Source: Brachionus plicatilis
Lineage: Eukaryota; Rotifera; Eurotatoria; Ploima; Brachionidae
Direction: 5' to 3'
NCBI GenBank assembly: GCA_010279815.1
Contig: QEOQ01000439.1
Coordinates: 317,724-381,723 of the forward strand
Length of the DNA stretch: 64,000 nucleotides
This document shows positions 45,146 through 56,210 of the stretch, one piece after another (the first letter of the stretch is position 1; each line of letters opens with the position of its first letter). Made by a program: the position numbers and the translations under genes. Below the pieces are notes generated by a model. That model searched no databases, was not told where the DNA came from, and worked only from the letters and a program-made list of their open reading frames with translations.

Positions 45146-45727
45146 CTCGACTTCACCAAACTCAAAGAACTTCATGAGTCCGCGAGAGAAAATGACGCAA
45201 AGGCTATGAAAGCCATGAAAGTAGACTTCGATCGGAGAATGAAAGCTCGAGAGCCTCAAATTCAAGTCGGTGTGAGTGTTCTACTCAATGTAGAACAGAG
45301 GCGAAAATCAGACCCATACTGGGATCCAAACCCGTACACAGTCTCAGAATTATTAGGAAATTTAGTCACCGCCGAACGAAGTAGACATAGGGTCACAAGA
45401 AACATAAGTTTCTTTAAGTCACTACAACATGTGCTAGCTCAAGAAGTCCATCACTCACCATCGCAACAATAGGATCAACCCACTCCATCATCATCGCTCC
45501 AACAGCCCATGAAATCCCAAACTGACAACCCACCAGTCCAACAAGCACCCCTCACAGCAACAACACCTCAAATAACACAAGCAAAACGAAAACCAGGCCG
45601 CCCATCCAAACAACAAGTTAAACAGCCCACAGATCGTGACACAAACACTGATCCTAGAAGATCAGAAGGGATCATGGCAAAGGGTCAACAGCCGCGGGAA
45701 GATGTGGTGTCGCAACCACAAAAATAA
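45146..45727 (+). pseudogene. Ty3/gypsy retrotransposon integrase C-terminus
   Basis: The frame at 45150-45470 reads AMKVDFDRRMKAREPQIQVG, then DPYWDPNPYTVSELLGNLVT and SRHRVTRNISFFK, the GPY/F-type C-terminal domain of gypsy integrases. A stop is followed by a second open stretch (45509-45727) that is Gln/Pro-rich with an AT-hook-like KRKPGRPSKQ. G+C is far above its surroundings. No LTR or primer-binding site found; the 3' end abuts the Tigger element at 45758. Confidence 0.78.
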
Positions 45728-46020
45728 ACAAACATTTGCCAGCCCAACAAACTACTACAGAACATTCGGTTTATAACGAACACGCTTATAGTGAAAATTC
45801 GTTTTTAACGAAAATAAATTCTATATTTGGCAGAACAAGAATCTTTTGAATGTAATTTCTTATGGATATAACTAAGTTCGGATATTACGAAAATTCGGTT
45901 ATTACGAATCACTTTTTAACAAATATTAGTGAATTTCTCTTGGTTTATAACGTAGTTAGGAAAAAATTTTTGGTTTCTTTGTTTTTGTTTGATTTTAAAG
46001 AATAGGTACTAATTTATCTA

Positions 46021-46726
46021 CAGTACATCTTAAAACTAACTTCATCGCTTTCTTTTCCTTTCCTCTTCCTTTCCTCTTCCTCTCTTCTTCCTCACTTCTT
46101 CCTTTCCTCTTCCTCACTTCTTCCTTTCCTCTTCCTCTTCCTCTTCCTCTTCCTCTTCCTCTTCCTCTTCCTTTCCTCTTCCTTTCCTCTTCCTTTCCTC
46201 TTCCTTTCCTCTTCCTTTCCTCTTCCTTTCCTCTTCCTTTCCTCTTCCTTTCCTCTTCCTCACTAGGATGAAGAGAAATTGAAGAAAATAATAAATTATG
46301 CTAATTCATATATTTAGATGAACCTATTGGCTATCACAGGCAAATAAAATTAAGTAAAATAAATTGATCAAAATAACGATTCAATTGTTAGTTGCTTGCC
46401 GTATGGAATAGTTTCATTTAAATATTGGAGATTATAAATTAGCATAATTTATTATATTCTTTATTTTTCTTTTTTTCAAGAGAGGAAGAGGAGAGGAAGA
46501 GGAAAGGAAGAGGAAAGGAAGAGGAAAGGAAGAGGAAAAGGAAGAGGAAGAGGAAGAGGAAGAGGAAAGGAAGAAGTGAGGAAGAGGAAAGGAAGAAGTG
46601 AGGAAGAGGAAAGGAAGAGGAAAGGAAGAGGAAAGGAATAAGTGAGGAAGAAGAGAGGAAGAAGAGAGGAAGAGGAAAGGAAGAGGAGAGGAAAGAAATC
46701 GATGAAGTTAGTTTTAAGATGTACTG
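46021..46726. mobile_element. foldback MITE with two inverted TTCCTC/GAGGAA minisatellite arrays
   Basis: Perfect 27-bp inverted ends (CAGTACATCTTAAAACTAAC then TTCATCG) with TA at both flanks. Inside the left end is a ~215-bp polypyrimidine array of TTTCCTCTTCC units; inside the right end a ~210-bp polypurine array of GGAAGAGGAAA units, in inverted orientation. The ~220-bp centre is itself weakly palindromic (AATAAATTATGCTAATT pairs). The whole 706-bp element is one long imperfect hairpin. Confidence 0.85.
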
Positions 46727-46752
46727 TAATTCTAATATAATAAGACTAATCT

Positions 46753-47043
46753 TTGAATATTAAAGAATATATTAATTGCTTGAAATTTCACACCTTAACC
46801 TTTATAATAAAAAAAAATAATGCAACTAAAATATATAACAACTTTAATAAAAATGTTAGAAAAAACTGGAAACATTTTCAACAATTCCGTTTTAGTCCGC
46901 ACAATGTACAATTTCATTATTATGCGAATATTGATCAAGATCTGGCCATACATCAAGAAAAAACAGACGACGAAATAATCAATTTAATTAATAAAAAAAA
47001 CGTACAATTGGACGAAGTTGTAAATAAGTCAAGTGATGACTAA
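46753..47043 (+). pseudogene. probable pogo/Tigger transposase C-terminal region
   Basis: Ninety-six codons ending YYANIDQDLAIHQEKTDDEI, INLI and an acidic tail. The 'D.d...t.E.TDeeI...' layout is typical of the region after the DDE domain in Tigger proteins, and position inside a Tigger-ended element agrees. Upstream catalytic blocks were not found. Confidence 0.45.
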
Positions 47044-47860
47044 TCAGATAACGGAATCTTCAAATGGTATCGAACAATTTCAGGACAAGAATATATCAAA
47101 TCAACAAGTTTTAAAACTAAATGATCAATTAAGAAAACATCTTTCAAAATCTACACACAATTTTGAATGATCTATTGAAAAATTTGGAAAGCATTGAAAC
47201 CGAAATTTTAGGCTTAATAGTCAAACAAAAAAACAATATTGGATTATTTTAATAAATAATTTTTTTTGATTTCTGATTTATGAATTATGATTTATTGTAC
47301 TAGATTATGCTTTTTAAATTAATAAAAAATTTAAAAATAACATTATTTTCTCTTATTTGGATATAACGAAATTTGTTTATTACGAACTGCTTTTGAATTC
47401 CCCCAGTGACTTCGTTATTACAGTACTTCACTGTACACAACACACACTATTTACTATATAAGAATAAAAAAAAAAGACTATTTACAACTTTATTTACAAA
47501 TAACATTTACGCTTAATTAATTTACAATTAAGCTATTTACATTCCATATTTACACTGGCCACATAACGACCGTTTTCCATTAATACTTTAGACTGAATAA
47601 AAATTAAGAAAACTGTTTCCTTTTTTGATTAATTTAAAAAGTTTCGACATAAAATTCTCAGTAAATTTAAAAACAGAAAAAAAAATGAAAAATATTAGGA
47701 AAAATCCAGCGAAAAAAAACGCCGAAGATGGACATATTTTCTGTTAATTTTTCGAAAATTAAAAGCGAATAATTTTCATAAAATTCAAACGAAATTTTTA
47801 CGAAAATTAAATTCGATTTAAACCGAAAAAAAAATAATCAGTTCATTGTTTAAATTTGAA

Positions 47861-48009
47861 TTAACGTAACGATCTGCAATTACCGACATTGTCGTTATGT
47901 ACATCCCGACATGTCGTTAAATAACCTTTTTAATGTTATAAGATCCTGTCGTTAATTCTGGACACCCATATTTAACGACAATGTCGGTAATTGCAGATTG
48001 TTACGTTAA
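47861..48009. mobile_element. 149-bp MITE with TTAACGTAACGATCTGC ends
   Basis: The ~40-bp inverted arms (TTAACGTAACGATCTGCAAT, then TACCGACATTGTCGTTA) are nearly perfect. TTAA at both ends could be a piggyBac-type TTAA duplication with the element proper starting CGTAAC, but this is inference. Confidence 0.65.
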
Positions 48010-49450
48010 TATTCAATATTTTAGCGATGCCTTCATTAGAATACCATTATATTTTATATATAAAATAAAAAAATTAAATTTCCGATATTCAAAATTTAAT
48101 TGGTAATTTGTTTTGACTTGCACTCTGTGCATTATCTTGTTAAATTTGTCTTAAATATTGAATCTGTGAAAGCAACATTTCTGAGTAGCAAAAAATCTTA
48201 AAAATAAAATTAATAAAAATCAAGATTTTAAAATTCTTAAAAGATTACCTCTTGCTGCACTTAGTTCAGAATATTTTTTGATTATTGATTAACCATTATT
48301 TTAACCCAAACTTTCAGGTTCAATTATAAGTGCTTTAGCCGTTGTACGAAAAATTATTGATGGGTTTGGTTGTTCGTCTATCATTATGCCAACCCTGTTA
48401 AGAAGTTAATCGACATATATTTATTAAGATAGCTACCATTGATCAAAATTTCTTCTGACGTCTTACCAAATTTTCTTACTTAGTTCATCTCTATCAGTCT
48501 CAGAGCCAACAAATTTTAGAACTTGAATATACAACTGAACCAAAATGCTAAAAAATGTTGAGTCTAATTTAACGAATGAAAATTAAAAAATTTAATGTTA
48601 AATCAATGTCAAAATAAAATTTCTTTTAATTTGTTTTAAATTCTAATAATTTTAATAAAAATTAACTAAATTAAATACAAGATTTGTTTAAGAATCCTCA
48701 AATAAGGTCAAAGTCATTTAATTAAAAGTCAAAGACAGGATTTTTGAATTATTCAAAAAAACCCAGACATCATTAATTTTTCGCTGTTCAAGGAAGTTAA
48801 TGTTGAGTCCTAGTTAAAGTTTAAGTCACTTAAATTTAAATTCAAAATTTGGACTTAAAAAAATTAAAAATATTTAGAATGTTTAAAAGTCAAAAGTCTG
48901 AAGTCAAGTCCATGTCAGGACTTTTATTATAAATTTTCATTCAAAAAAATAAGTCCGGGCTTTAATATTTTGAATATCTAAGAAGAATTGTGAAGTGATT
49001 TTTTTGCCTTAATTGCAAAAAAATTCTAAAATATGGCAAATCTATTTTTTAAGATAAGCCTAGAGTAACTTGGACTTTAACAAAATAAAAAAAATTTAGG
49101 ACTTTAAAACGGCTCTGAAAAATTTAAAGGTTCTGACTTGGATTTTTTAGAAAATATATAAGAGCCTTTAGCTCGGCCATAAAATAAAAAAATTTGGTCT
49201 TTGACAAGACTTTAGACTTGTGGCATTTAAACTTCTCTGTTTAATACAAAAAATTTCTTTTTATTTTTGATTGTTAAACTAAAAATAAAAATTACCATTT
49301 ATTTTTTTGTAAGTTGATGCTGATTGTTCTCGTTCAAGAATTTTGCTTTCGTTTTTTAATTGAGTTTCTTTCAATGAAGAATTAAAGTGTCCCTTTCATC
49401 TAGTTGTCTTTAGAGTGAATCGGTTTCATTGTTGTTTGACAAATGCTGTT
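48010..49450. other. AT-rich intergenic DNA with hAT-MITE debris
   Basis: Around 48690-49240 pieces of the AAAGTC...AAGTCCAAGTCC family recur in both orientations (CATGTCAGGACTTTTA, AAGTCCGGGCTTTAA, TTGACAAGACTTTAGACTTG), suggesting several overlapping insertions. No coding region recognised. Confidence 0.4.
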
Positions 49451-49453
49451 CTG

Positions 49454-49792
49454 TCAGATTTGTATTTTTTGAAACCATTTCCGATTATAAAAAATATTTT
49501 TGTATGGGTTCACTATTCGAAGAAAAAGAAGATCTGGTGAAAACTGTTTATATAAACTTATATCTTTAATTTTTTTTTCACACGATTGTTTGCTACCTAT
49601 GAATTTAAAATTTTTGTCATAAACAATTTTTTTTTGGTAGCTTTGCTGAACAGAAACATTTTCATTCTCGTCATCTAACAAGACATCTTCAATTCTTATT
49701 ATGCTAAATTTATTTTTTTTGATTTGGTCCATGAAACGATCACAAAAGAATCTGAATTCATTTTCATAAATATAAGTTAACTGAATATCCAA
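49454..49792 (-). other. unassigned 112-codon open frame
   Basis: Begins MDIQLTYIYENEFRFFCDRF and has an acidic patch (IIRIEDVLLDDENENV). The composition looks coding rather than random, but no family is recognised. It could be an exon of a transposon protein that includes 50152-50330. Confidence 0.3.
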
Positions 49793-50151
49793 AATCTGAA
49801 TGATTAAAATTTAGTTTTAGTCTAAGCTTTAAATTAAGCTCATGTATTAAGTTAATGAATTATTAAGCTTTAGAAAATTTAGCTATTTAAAATTTATATG
49901 AAAAAAAAACTTGAGCTAAAAAAAATGCTGTTTTTATTTTGAATTTAGAGAATAAATACACACTTTTTATTGAATAAAATCATATTTATAATTTAAAATC
50001 TTAATTATAATATCTACAAGTTCTAAAAGAAATAAGTTATTTTATCCAAGTCTTGTGAAGAAATTAGTTAAATAAATAAAAAATGTTCATTTCAGAAATA
50101 TACAATTCATTGTGTGATGCAATAAGCATGCATTTTTTTATCTCATTTACA

Positions 50152-50330
50152 TCAGCAAGAAAAATTGAACTCGATTTTGTTCACGTTTAGTATATTAGTA
50201 TAGTAATTGCCAATATTTTGAATGTCTTTTATCAAGTGCATAAGTTCATGATTTCCGGAAAGCATTGATTTAGATCCATAAAAACAGGCCATATCTTTGA
50301 CAAAATCGCGAGCTATAATTTGAATTTTGC
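50152..50330 (-). pseudogene. transposon-protein C-terminal fragment
   Basis: After an acceptor-like TATTTTAG the minus frame reads IQIIARDFVKDMACFYGSKS, then SGNHELMHLIKDIQNIGNYY and a stop. This resembles the 'ar.Fv.....yG....t.NvH.LlHl.ddv..fG.l' segment of large transposases carried by Plavaka/CACTA-type and related elements. The assignment is by eye. Confidence 0.45.
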
Positions 50331-50589
50331 TAAAATATTCTAAATTAACTTGTTTTTTTTAAATAAATTTTCTTCAATAATAACTCAATTCATAAGATGA
50401 TTAAGATGATCAAGAGGCATTATTCCTCTAAATATTGGGGGTGTATAATTAATTAAGAAAACTACACTCATTTGCTTTCCACTATTTTAGATCATCAATG
50501 TTTCTTGGAAGTCTAGGAACAAATTTAGGCACACAATAATTCAAAGAACAATACATACAATTATTAACAATACAATTATTAATTTCAAT

Positions 50590-50660
50590 TAATTATTCAA
50601 CTCTAGGACTTTTCGATTATTCAACTCAAGGACTATTCGATAATTCGATTATTCGATTAT
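50590..50660. repeat. short degenerate tandem repeats (TTATTCAACTC.AGGACT.TTCGA)
   Basis: Two copies of a ~27-bp unit followed by several ATTCGATT units, immediately left of the palindrome at 50684. Confidence 0.6.
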
Positions 50661-50683
50661 TCAGCTTTTCAGGGAAATAAATC

Positions 50684-50915
50684 AGAATAAATTTATTAAA
50701 ATCTCTCTTTGCGTCTAATTAGCCGGATTCCCTAAACCTGGGCTGCGCCCCAGACCCCATTCAATCCCCAGTTTGTTTAAACAAAATTAACCCTGAAATT
50801 AACTATAGTTTTACTAAGAGAAAGACAACGCTAAGCGTCTTGAGATTTGGGCGCAGCCCTGGTTTAGGGAATCCGGCTAATTAGACGCAAAGAGAGATTT
50901 TAATAAATTTATTCT
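50684..50915. mobile_element. GC-rich palindrome, 232 bp
   Basis: Arms of about 67 bp are almost perfectly inverted (AGAATAAATTTATTAAAATC, then CTCTTTGCGTCTAATTAGCC, GGATTCCCTAAACC.GGGCTG). The ~95-bp loop is AT-richer. Its base composition stands out from the region. Probably a foldback MITE; no target duplication was clear. Confidence 0.75.
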
Positions 50916-51950
50916 AAGAATATATAAGAAGAATTTTTAGGCTTTTCAAAAAATTTTTTTTTTTAATTTATAAAAATATTGAAAATTAAAAGGCTGTCTA
51001 AATTAATAAAAGAAATCCATTTGAATTTTAATTCAAACAAACATTTAAATTCCTTTAAAAAATTTAATTTTATTAGAGATTTGGTTTTTTTTGTATAATA
51101 ACTATTCCTTTTCATATCAACCATTGAGACTAGAAAAATATATTTTTTTGATCAGAAGGGATAAGAAGTAGTGGTTTAATACCTTATTGTAACAATCATC
51201 ATGAAAACTATTAATTCATTTTTCGAAAAAATAAAAAAAAAAGATATTAAAATGAAAAGAACAGTTAATGTAAGAATAAAAACTGCCTTATTTATTTTTT
51301 AACTAGAAATATTCGTTGCAAATTCAAATTTATTTTGAAAAAAAAAGGTATTTTCATTCTGGAAAAATTGACATTTATATTAGGAATTTTTAAAAAATAA
51401 AATAATTTTGCTGAAAAATGAGTTTAACATCTTTCATTTAATATATAATTCTATGTGGAAACTTTTTTCTTTAATAAATTGTAAAAGGGGAAAATTTCAA
51501 TGGAAACAGTGTTTTGTTCTTTAATAATTAAGTTGAAAAATCAATTAAATATTTCGATATTGAATTTCAGTTGGTATTTTAAAAGCCTGATGGATCCTAG
51601 TGTCGTGACTTAATAGCGAACCATCAGCGGTCCCGGACCGAACCAACCGTACTGTACCAACCGAACCGACCCAATTATAACAGTGCTCAAAAATTGATAA
51701 TATAAAAAAACGAATTTAAAAAATAAATTCTAAATAAAATTCGGACGATGTAGAAAAAAACATAAAAAGAAGATACTAAAACATAAAAAAAGAGAAGGTC
51801 ACATATATCAAAACTTTTTTTTTAAATAGACAATTAAACATAATTAAAAATGAGAAAAAAACATATATTTATTTTATTTTTTTTATTGATCCTTTATTGA
51901 TTAAAAAGAGAAAAAAAACATAAGTTCACAATGTCAAAAAAATCAAAAAT

Positions 51951-53100
51951 CTAATCCATCTCATACCATTTACCGGCCTTTCTTTTTTTAGAAACACTCT
52001 TAATTACAAATTGTTTATCCTTTAATCCTAGGGAATTAATATCATCAAGCAAACAACAAGCCACTATATGATAACAAATAACTTTATCTAGGAAAAAATA
52101 GCATGTACAATTAGTACAGTCCGAGCAAAAACATTCATGATTAATAACAACTGTAATTTATGAGTTTTAAATTTATCATTTAAAGAAAATAAATATTTTA
52201 AATTATCAAATGTATCCTCTGTTTTTCCCATTCGTGATATCGAATTTAAGCATCTCTTGACAACATTTTCCAAAATCTCAAAAGAGGCACAAGATTAAAT
52301 TTTGTTCTGTTTGTAAAATGTTTTTTTTATTTTTCCATTATACGACTCTATTGGACAATTAGACATAGAATAACCAGGTAGAGTATTAAATAACTGCTAA
52401 TTACAAAGTGGTGAGTCTATCCATTGCTTTTTGAAATACAAATAAAAAGTTCTATTAGACAGTTTGTTTTTCCACTTTATCAATAAATCTGTCACTCTCA
52501 TTACTATTTTTTAACCAATGAATTTCATTAACAACAAATTCAACATTTGATTTCGGTATTTTGTAAGAATTTCTCTTTATCTTAAATTAATTAATTAATT
52601 AATTAGTTAATCAATTTAGCTGTAAACTGTTACTTACATTAGCTTTTAAATGAAACCAACACATTATAATTTTTGAATTTTCTAAATTTGTTTTGATACT
52701 GTTAGCACAAGCTCGATCAGCATCTATACATATATAATTTACATAATTTATCAAATCTATGTTTAATATATTGCATGTTTGGATTAAAGACCGCCAAAAA
52801 TAATCAAAATCTATTTCTTGCTCATGTGAAGTAATGAAATAAACAATTGGATAAAACTTTCGTTGAATACTTGCAAAACCAAAAACAATAAGTGGAAAAC
52901 CATATTTAACTATTTTATGAGTACAATCGAAGTGGAATGTACATGCATACCGAATGTTGTCTAGTAGTGTTTTGCTTGTTATACCCAAATGGAAGTGTTA
53001 ATCTTCTGAAGCGTCATTTATATCCACTCCAAAGTAAAACGGTTCACCATTAAGAATGATCGCTTTGATCGCATATTTGGTAGTTGTTTGAATTGGATTA
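51951..53100 (-). pseudogene. MULE transposase (DDE domain plus SWIM finger), broken
   Basis: From 52988 down: GITSKTLLDNIRYACTFHFD (first catalytic Asp), PLIVFGFASIQRKFYPIVYF, ITSHEQEIDFDYFW, YICIDADRACANSI (second Asp), IIMCWFHLKANV. Further down, after frame breaks, the SWIM finger CTCYFFLDKVICYHIVACC and a basic end WYEMD stop at 51951. N-terminal part before HFHLGITSK is damaged. It encodes the type of enzyme expected to mobilise the MULE-like foldback elements elsewhere in the window, though no end-sequence match ties them together. Confidence 0.78.
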
Positions 53101-53489
53101 AGATGATGACGTTTTTGGGTATTGACTCATAAAAAAATCGAGCTCTATCATCGAGTTAACTTTGATCAAAAATAGCCAATCGATTTTTCGACGCATTTTT
53201 AAGTGTTTATTTTTTTTATGTTTTTATATCTTTAAAAAAATTTTTGGTCCAAGCGATTATGTTTTTTCTCTCAAAAAACGATTATTTTCATTAATATATG
53301 TTTTTTTGTATCAGAAAAAAATTATTTTCAAAATTATATGCTTTTTGTCTCTAAATAACTAACATAACATAATTTTATGTTTTTATTCTCTTATTCAAAA
53401 ATAATTTTTTCAAATTTCTCTTTTAATTTTTTTTTTTTTAATCTTTTTATATGTTTTTTTCTACCTCGTCCATAAAATTTAGAGTTGAA

Positions 53490-53640
53490 TTCAGAGAAAA
53501 GTCACAACTCTCAAGTCTAGTCCATGGTCTGAACTTCTGTTTTTTATTTTCAAAACTTTTTTTTTTCAAAAGTACAAGTCCCGGTTTTAAAATTTTGAAA
53601 AGAAAAACATTTTTAAAATAACCGAAGAAAAATTTTGATA
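53490..53640. repeat. AAAGTC..AAGTCC hAT-MITE fragment
   Basis: AAAGTCACAACTCTCAAGTC and ACAAGTCCCGGTTTTAAAAT match the 43519 family; both ends eroded. Confidence 0.5.
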
Positions 53641-53839
53641 AGAATTTTAAAATTACCTTTCAATTAATTACATCTTCATATTTAATAAAATTTACTTGCA
53701 TCAGGACGCTTGGTATGGTTAGTATGTTTAGTATGTTTGATACGGTACGGTTGGTTCGATACGGCGCCGTTTATCCTACGGTTTGGCGCCGCTGATGATT
53801 TGGTTCTAGGTCGCAAACATAAACCTTATAGATTTTTTA

Positions 53840-54420
53840 AAATGCCCACTTTTAGTTCAAATCAAATCAAAAAGTTACAAAGGATATAAATAATTAAATC
53901 CATCTAAGCATGCTCTTAATTTGACCAAAAATGGAGTCGGAACTTGAATAAAACCAAAAAAATAATAAAACATTTTTGAATTGAGTTAGAGATATGAAAG
54001 TGCTGGTCTAGGTTCCATTTGAAGGTGTTTGAAGAATATAGAACTGGTTTCTAATCAAGGTATCTTGAATACCTGACTCCACTGTTTAATTGCTACCTAA
54101 TTATTTCTTCTTTCACCTAGAACAATCAAACATTTAAAAAATAAGCAAAAATGTGTTTAGAAAACAAATTAATAAATTATTTAAGGGTAATATCAAACCG
54201 TCACTATTTTTAATGGAATTCGCCACTATTTTTATTAACATGTATAACAAAAAATATACATGCAAATTTTAAATAATGATACTCTATCAGACAATAGATA
54301 ACATAGCCAAATTAATTATTGATCAATGAAATTATTTAAAAGCTCACTTTAAATATGGATATCGATTCTAATTATTGACATATTAACCTAAAAATAGAAC
54401 ATATCACTATTAATTATAAT
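53840..54420. other. AT-rich DNA, nothing recognised
   Basis: Around 54030-54110 there is a weak resemblance to the LINE 3' coding end (AATTGCTACCTAATTATTTC), probably a small fragment. No other feature. Confidence 0.35.
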
Positions 54421-54427
54421 TAAATTA

Positions 54428-54600
54428 TAGTGTTGGACGCGGACAGAGCTAACCGGTCCAAAAACGGGCAGTTCATCGCGGTTGTTGGCCCGTTTATTTT
54501 GGCGGGCTAATTTTTGGACCGTTTAATAACCGTTTAGAAATAAACGGGCGGTCCAATAAACCGTCCCTATTTTGGCGGGCGGAATGTAACAACAACCCCC
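54428..54600. mobile_element. left end of a hAT-like TAGTGTTGGACGCGGACAGA element
   Basis: Shares TAGTGTTGGA.GCGGACAGA, GCTAACCGGTCCAA and CGGGC..TTC with the intact 359-bp copy at 4137. A possible matching interior (GGTTTATTGGCAGCCCG, AAAGTCCGCCCGC) lies at 57430-57510, which would mean that the LINE, its repeats and the 56678 element all lie inside it; that is conjecture. Confidence 0.5.
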
Positions 54601-54689
54601 GACCCCAACTATAAACGACTTGTTGGTGAATGGACGTTGGCCAACAACCAATAACCAACAACTTTCAATGACAAAAAGTACCAACGACC

Positions 54690-54900
54690 AAAAGGTACCA
54701 ACAACTATAAGAACCATCTACCATCAACTAGTTTCTATTTATTTTTTTTTAATTTTTAAATAAATTTTTTTTTGTTTTTTTTTGTTAATTTTTTAATAAA
54801 AATATTCTTTTGTTTTTTTTTTGTTAGAAATTTTTGAATTTATTTATTTTAATTAAAAGATTACATAAATATCAAAAGTTTTAAAACTTATAAAAGAAAA
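54690..54900. repeat. left member of a ~200-bp direct repeat flanking the LINE 5' fragment
   Basis: Starts AAAAGGTACCAACAACTATA and runs through a T-rich stretch to AATTAAAAGATTACATAAAT. The same order, with about 10% differences, occurs at 56207-56390. Confidence 0.75.
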
Positions 54901-54969
54901 TTTGAATTAACAAAAAAAAAAAAAAAATTTTAAATTGCTATCTCGGACCGAATCTATCTCCGTCCTATC

Positions 54970-55735
54970 ATGAGTGACCCACTTATCTACAGCTCGGCAG
55001 TAAAAGGAACTGAGCAACAGTCGCTACCTGTGACGCATGGCTTCACGAATTGCATCTCAGAATTGTCGAACTCGAAACGAAATGCGAAGCAAAAGACATC
55101 TTGATCCAGGATCTAAGAACCGAACTAAACGAGGTTAAGGGGAATGCATCTGGTAGTCCGACAGTATCGTGGAGCAGCATATTTAACGGCAACAAACCGA
55201 ACGACCAGACGCAAGCCCTCATGGCCAGTGTCAGCAAAGAACTTTCTGAAAAGTCGAGGATCGAGAACAATGTAAATGTATCAGGAGCCGGCATCGGAAC
55301 CGAAGAAGAAGACAAGAAGAAGGTAAGTAAGATTTTGGAAACTCTAAATATAGATAGGAGCAAGCTCAAGAGCCTCAGACGCATCAAAAACACCAGGAGG
55401 GACGATACCGGGGAGGACACTAGGAGGGCACTGGACATGATCGTGGTGGAGTTTAAGGACGAAGACACGAAACAGCAAACGCTACGTTACGCCAGGAACC
55501 CTCGCGATACGGATAACTTCAAGAGTGTCTACATCAACCCGGACAGAACACCTAGCGAGAGAGCGCTGGATCGGCAGCTTAGAATTGAACGGAATCGGCG
55601 TAATGCAGAGCTGAGTGAAGGAGACGCTGAAGGGAGGCACCGCTACGGTGTCCAATCTGCAGGTCATCATAAAGCTGGCAAGAAATTTTATTGGGGCATA
55701 CGGTCGAACGAGCTTCGGGAGATCTATCTCAATTA
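54970..55735 (+). pseudogene. LINE ORF1 protein, one frameshift
   Basis: The ATG at 54970 opens SDPLIYSSAVKGTEQQSLP; a frame change near 55025 joins to WLHELHLRIVELETKCEAKD, a coiled-coil stretch, then a polar linker. It continues to an RRM-like part (LDMIVVEFKDEDTKQQTL, SVYINPDRTPSERALDRQL, ERNRRNAEL) and the typical end FYWGIRSNELREIYLN with a stop. About 250 residues. ORF1 proteins bind LINE RNA. Confidence 0.75.
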
Positions 55736-56034
55736 AGCGCACCGTATCTCCTAACAGCAACGACACTTCCGGCAATCCAACCAATTTGTTAAAATGTTTT
55801 TATACCAATGACATTAAAAAATGTTGGCTGACCGGTGGATGACCACTCAAGTCAGCTGTTTTTATTAAAAATTTAAGAAAAAGTTCGAAAGCTGTCGGAG
55901 TAATACAGGACAGCTATTATTTATAGTGGTCGAGTATAGTGCCAAGGCGTAGGAACGCTTGCGGTGTTATGCGCCTGGAAGGCGCGCCTGCCGGATTGTC
56001 GGCAGATGGCACGTACTCGACGGCGATGTTGTTA

Positions 56035-56210
56035 TGACATGTCTTGTTAATAAATGGAGCGACTTCAATTCTCTAATTGCCTTCCACAACCACCCTCACG
56101 TAATCCTCATTACCGAGACATGGTTCAATGCCCTCAGCAATTGTAAAATAGACAACTACAGGCTCTTCTGCAAGAAAAGGGAGGTGGTCCGTGGTGGAGG
56201 TGTCGCCAAA
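56035..56210 (+). pseudogene. start of LINE ORF2 (AP-like endonuclease), truncated
   Basis: Reads CLVNKWSDFNSLIAFHNHPH, VILITETWFN (catalytic Glu of the endonuclease), then KIDNYRLFCKKREVVRGGGV, where it is cut. About 55 residues. Confidence 0.78.

Larger units (their letters stand above)
45758..47433 (+). mobile_element. Tigger/pogo-like element with a nested minisatellite foldback element
   Basis: TA precedes CAGAACATTCGGTTTATAAC at 45758 and follows CTG at 47433, whose inverted end is CAGTGAAGTACTGTAATAAC. The ATAACGAA motif recurs near both ends as in the other Tigger copies. A C-terminal transposase scrap follows the insertion 46021-46726. Confidence 0.6.
51617..53807 (-). mobile_element. 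MULE with catalytic domain remnant and degenerate inverted ends
   Basis: The left end has ACCATCAGCGG and GGACCGAACCAACCGTACTG; the right end (inverted) has AATCATCAGCGGCGCC and ATCGAACCAACCGTACCGTA. These imperfect GC-rich inverted repeats bracket a minus-strand MULE coding remnant. Target duplications not identified. Confidence 0.62.
54948..56210 (+). mobile_element. LINE 5' part: ORF1 and start of the ORF2 endonuclease
   Basis: G+C is much higher than in neighbouring DNA. ORF1 occupies 54970-55735; ORF2 starts at about 56035 and is cut at about 56210, where the right copy of the direct repeat begins. The 3' nine-tenths of ORF2 are missing, the reverse of the usual 5' truncation, so it was cut by rearrangement or incorporated into another element. 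Confidence 0.8.

Noticed and set aside
46021..46726. CRISPR array interpretation of the regular TTCCTC repeats
   Set aside because: Units are contiguous minisatellite repeats with no spacers, in eukaryotic DNA, within a TIR element.
53162..53362. 66-codon plus Phe-rich frame
   Set aside because: T-rich low-complexity translation inside the MULE.
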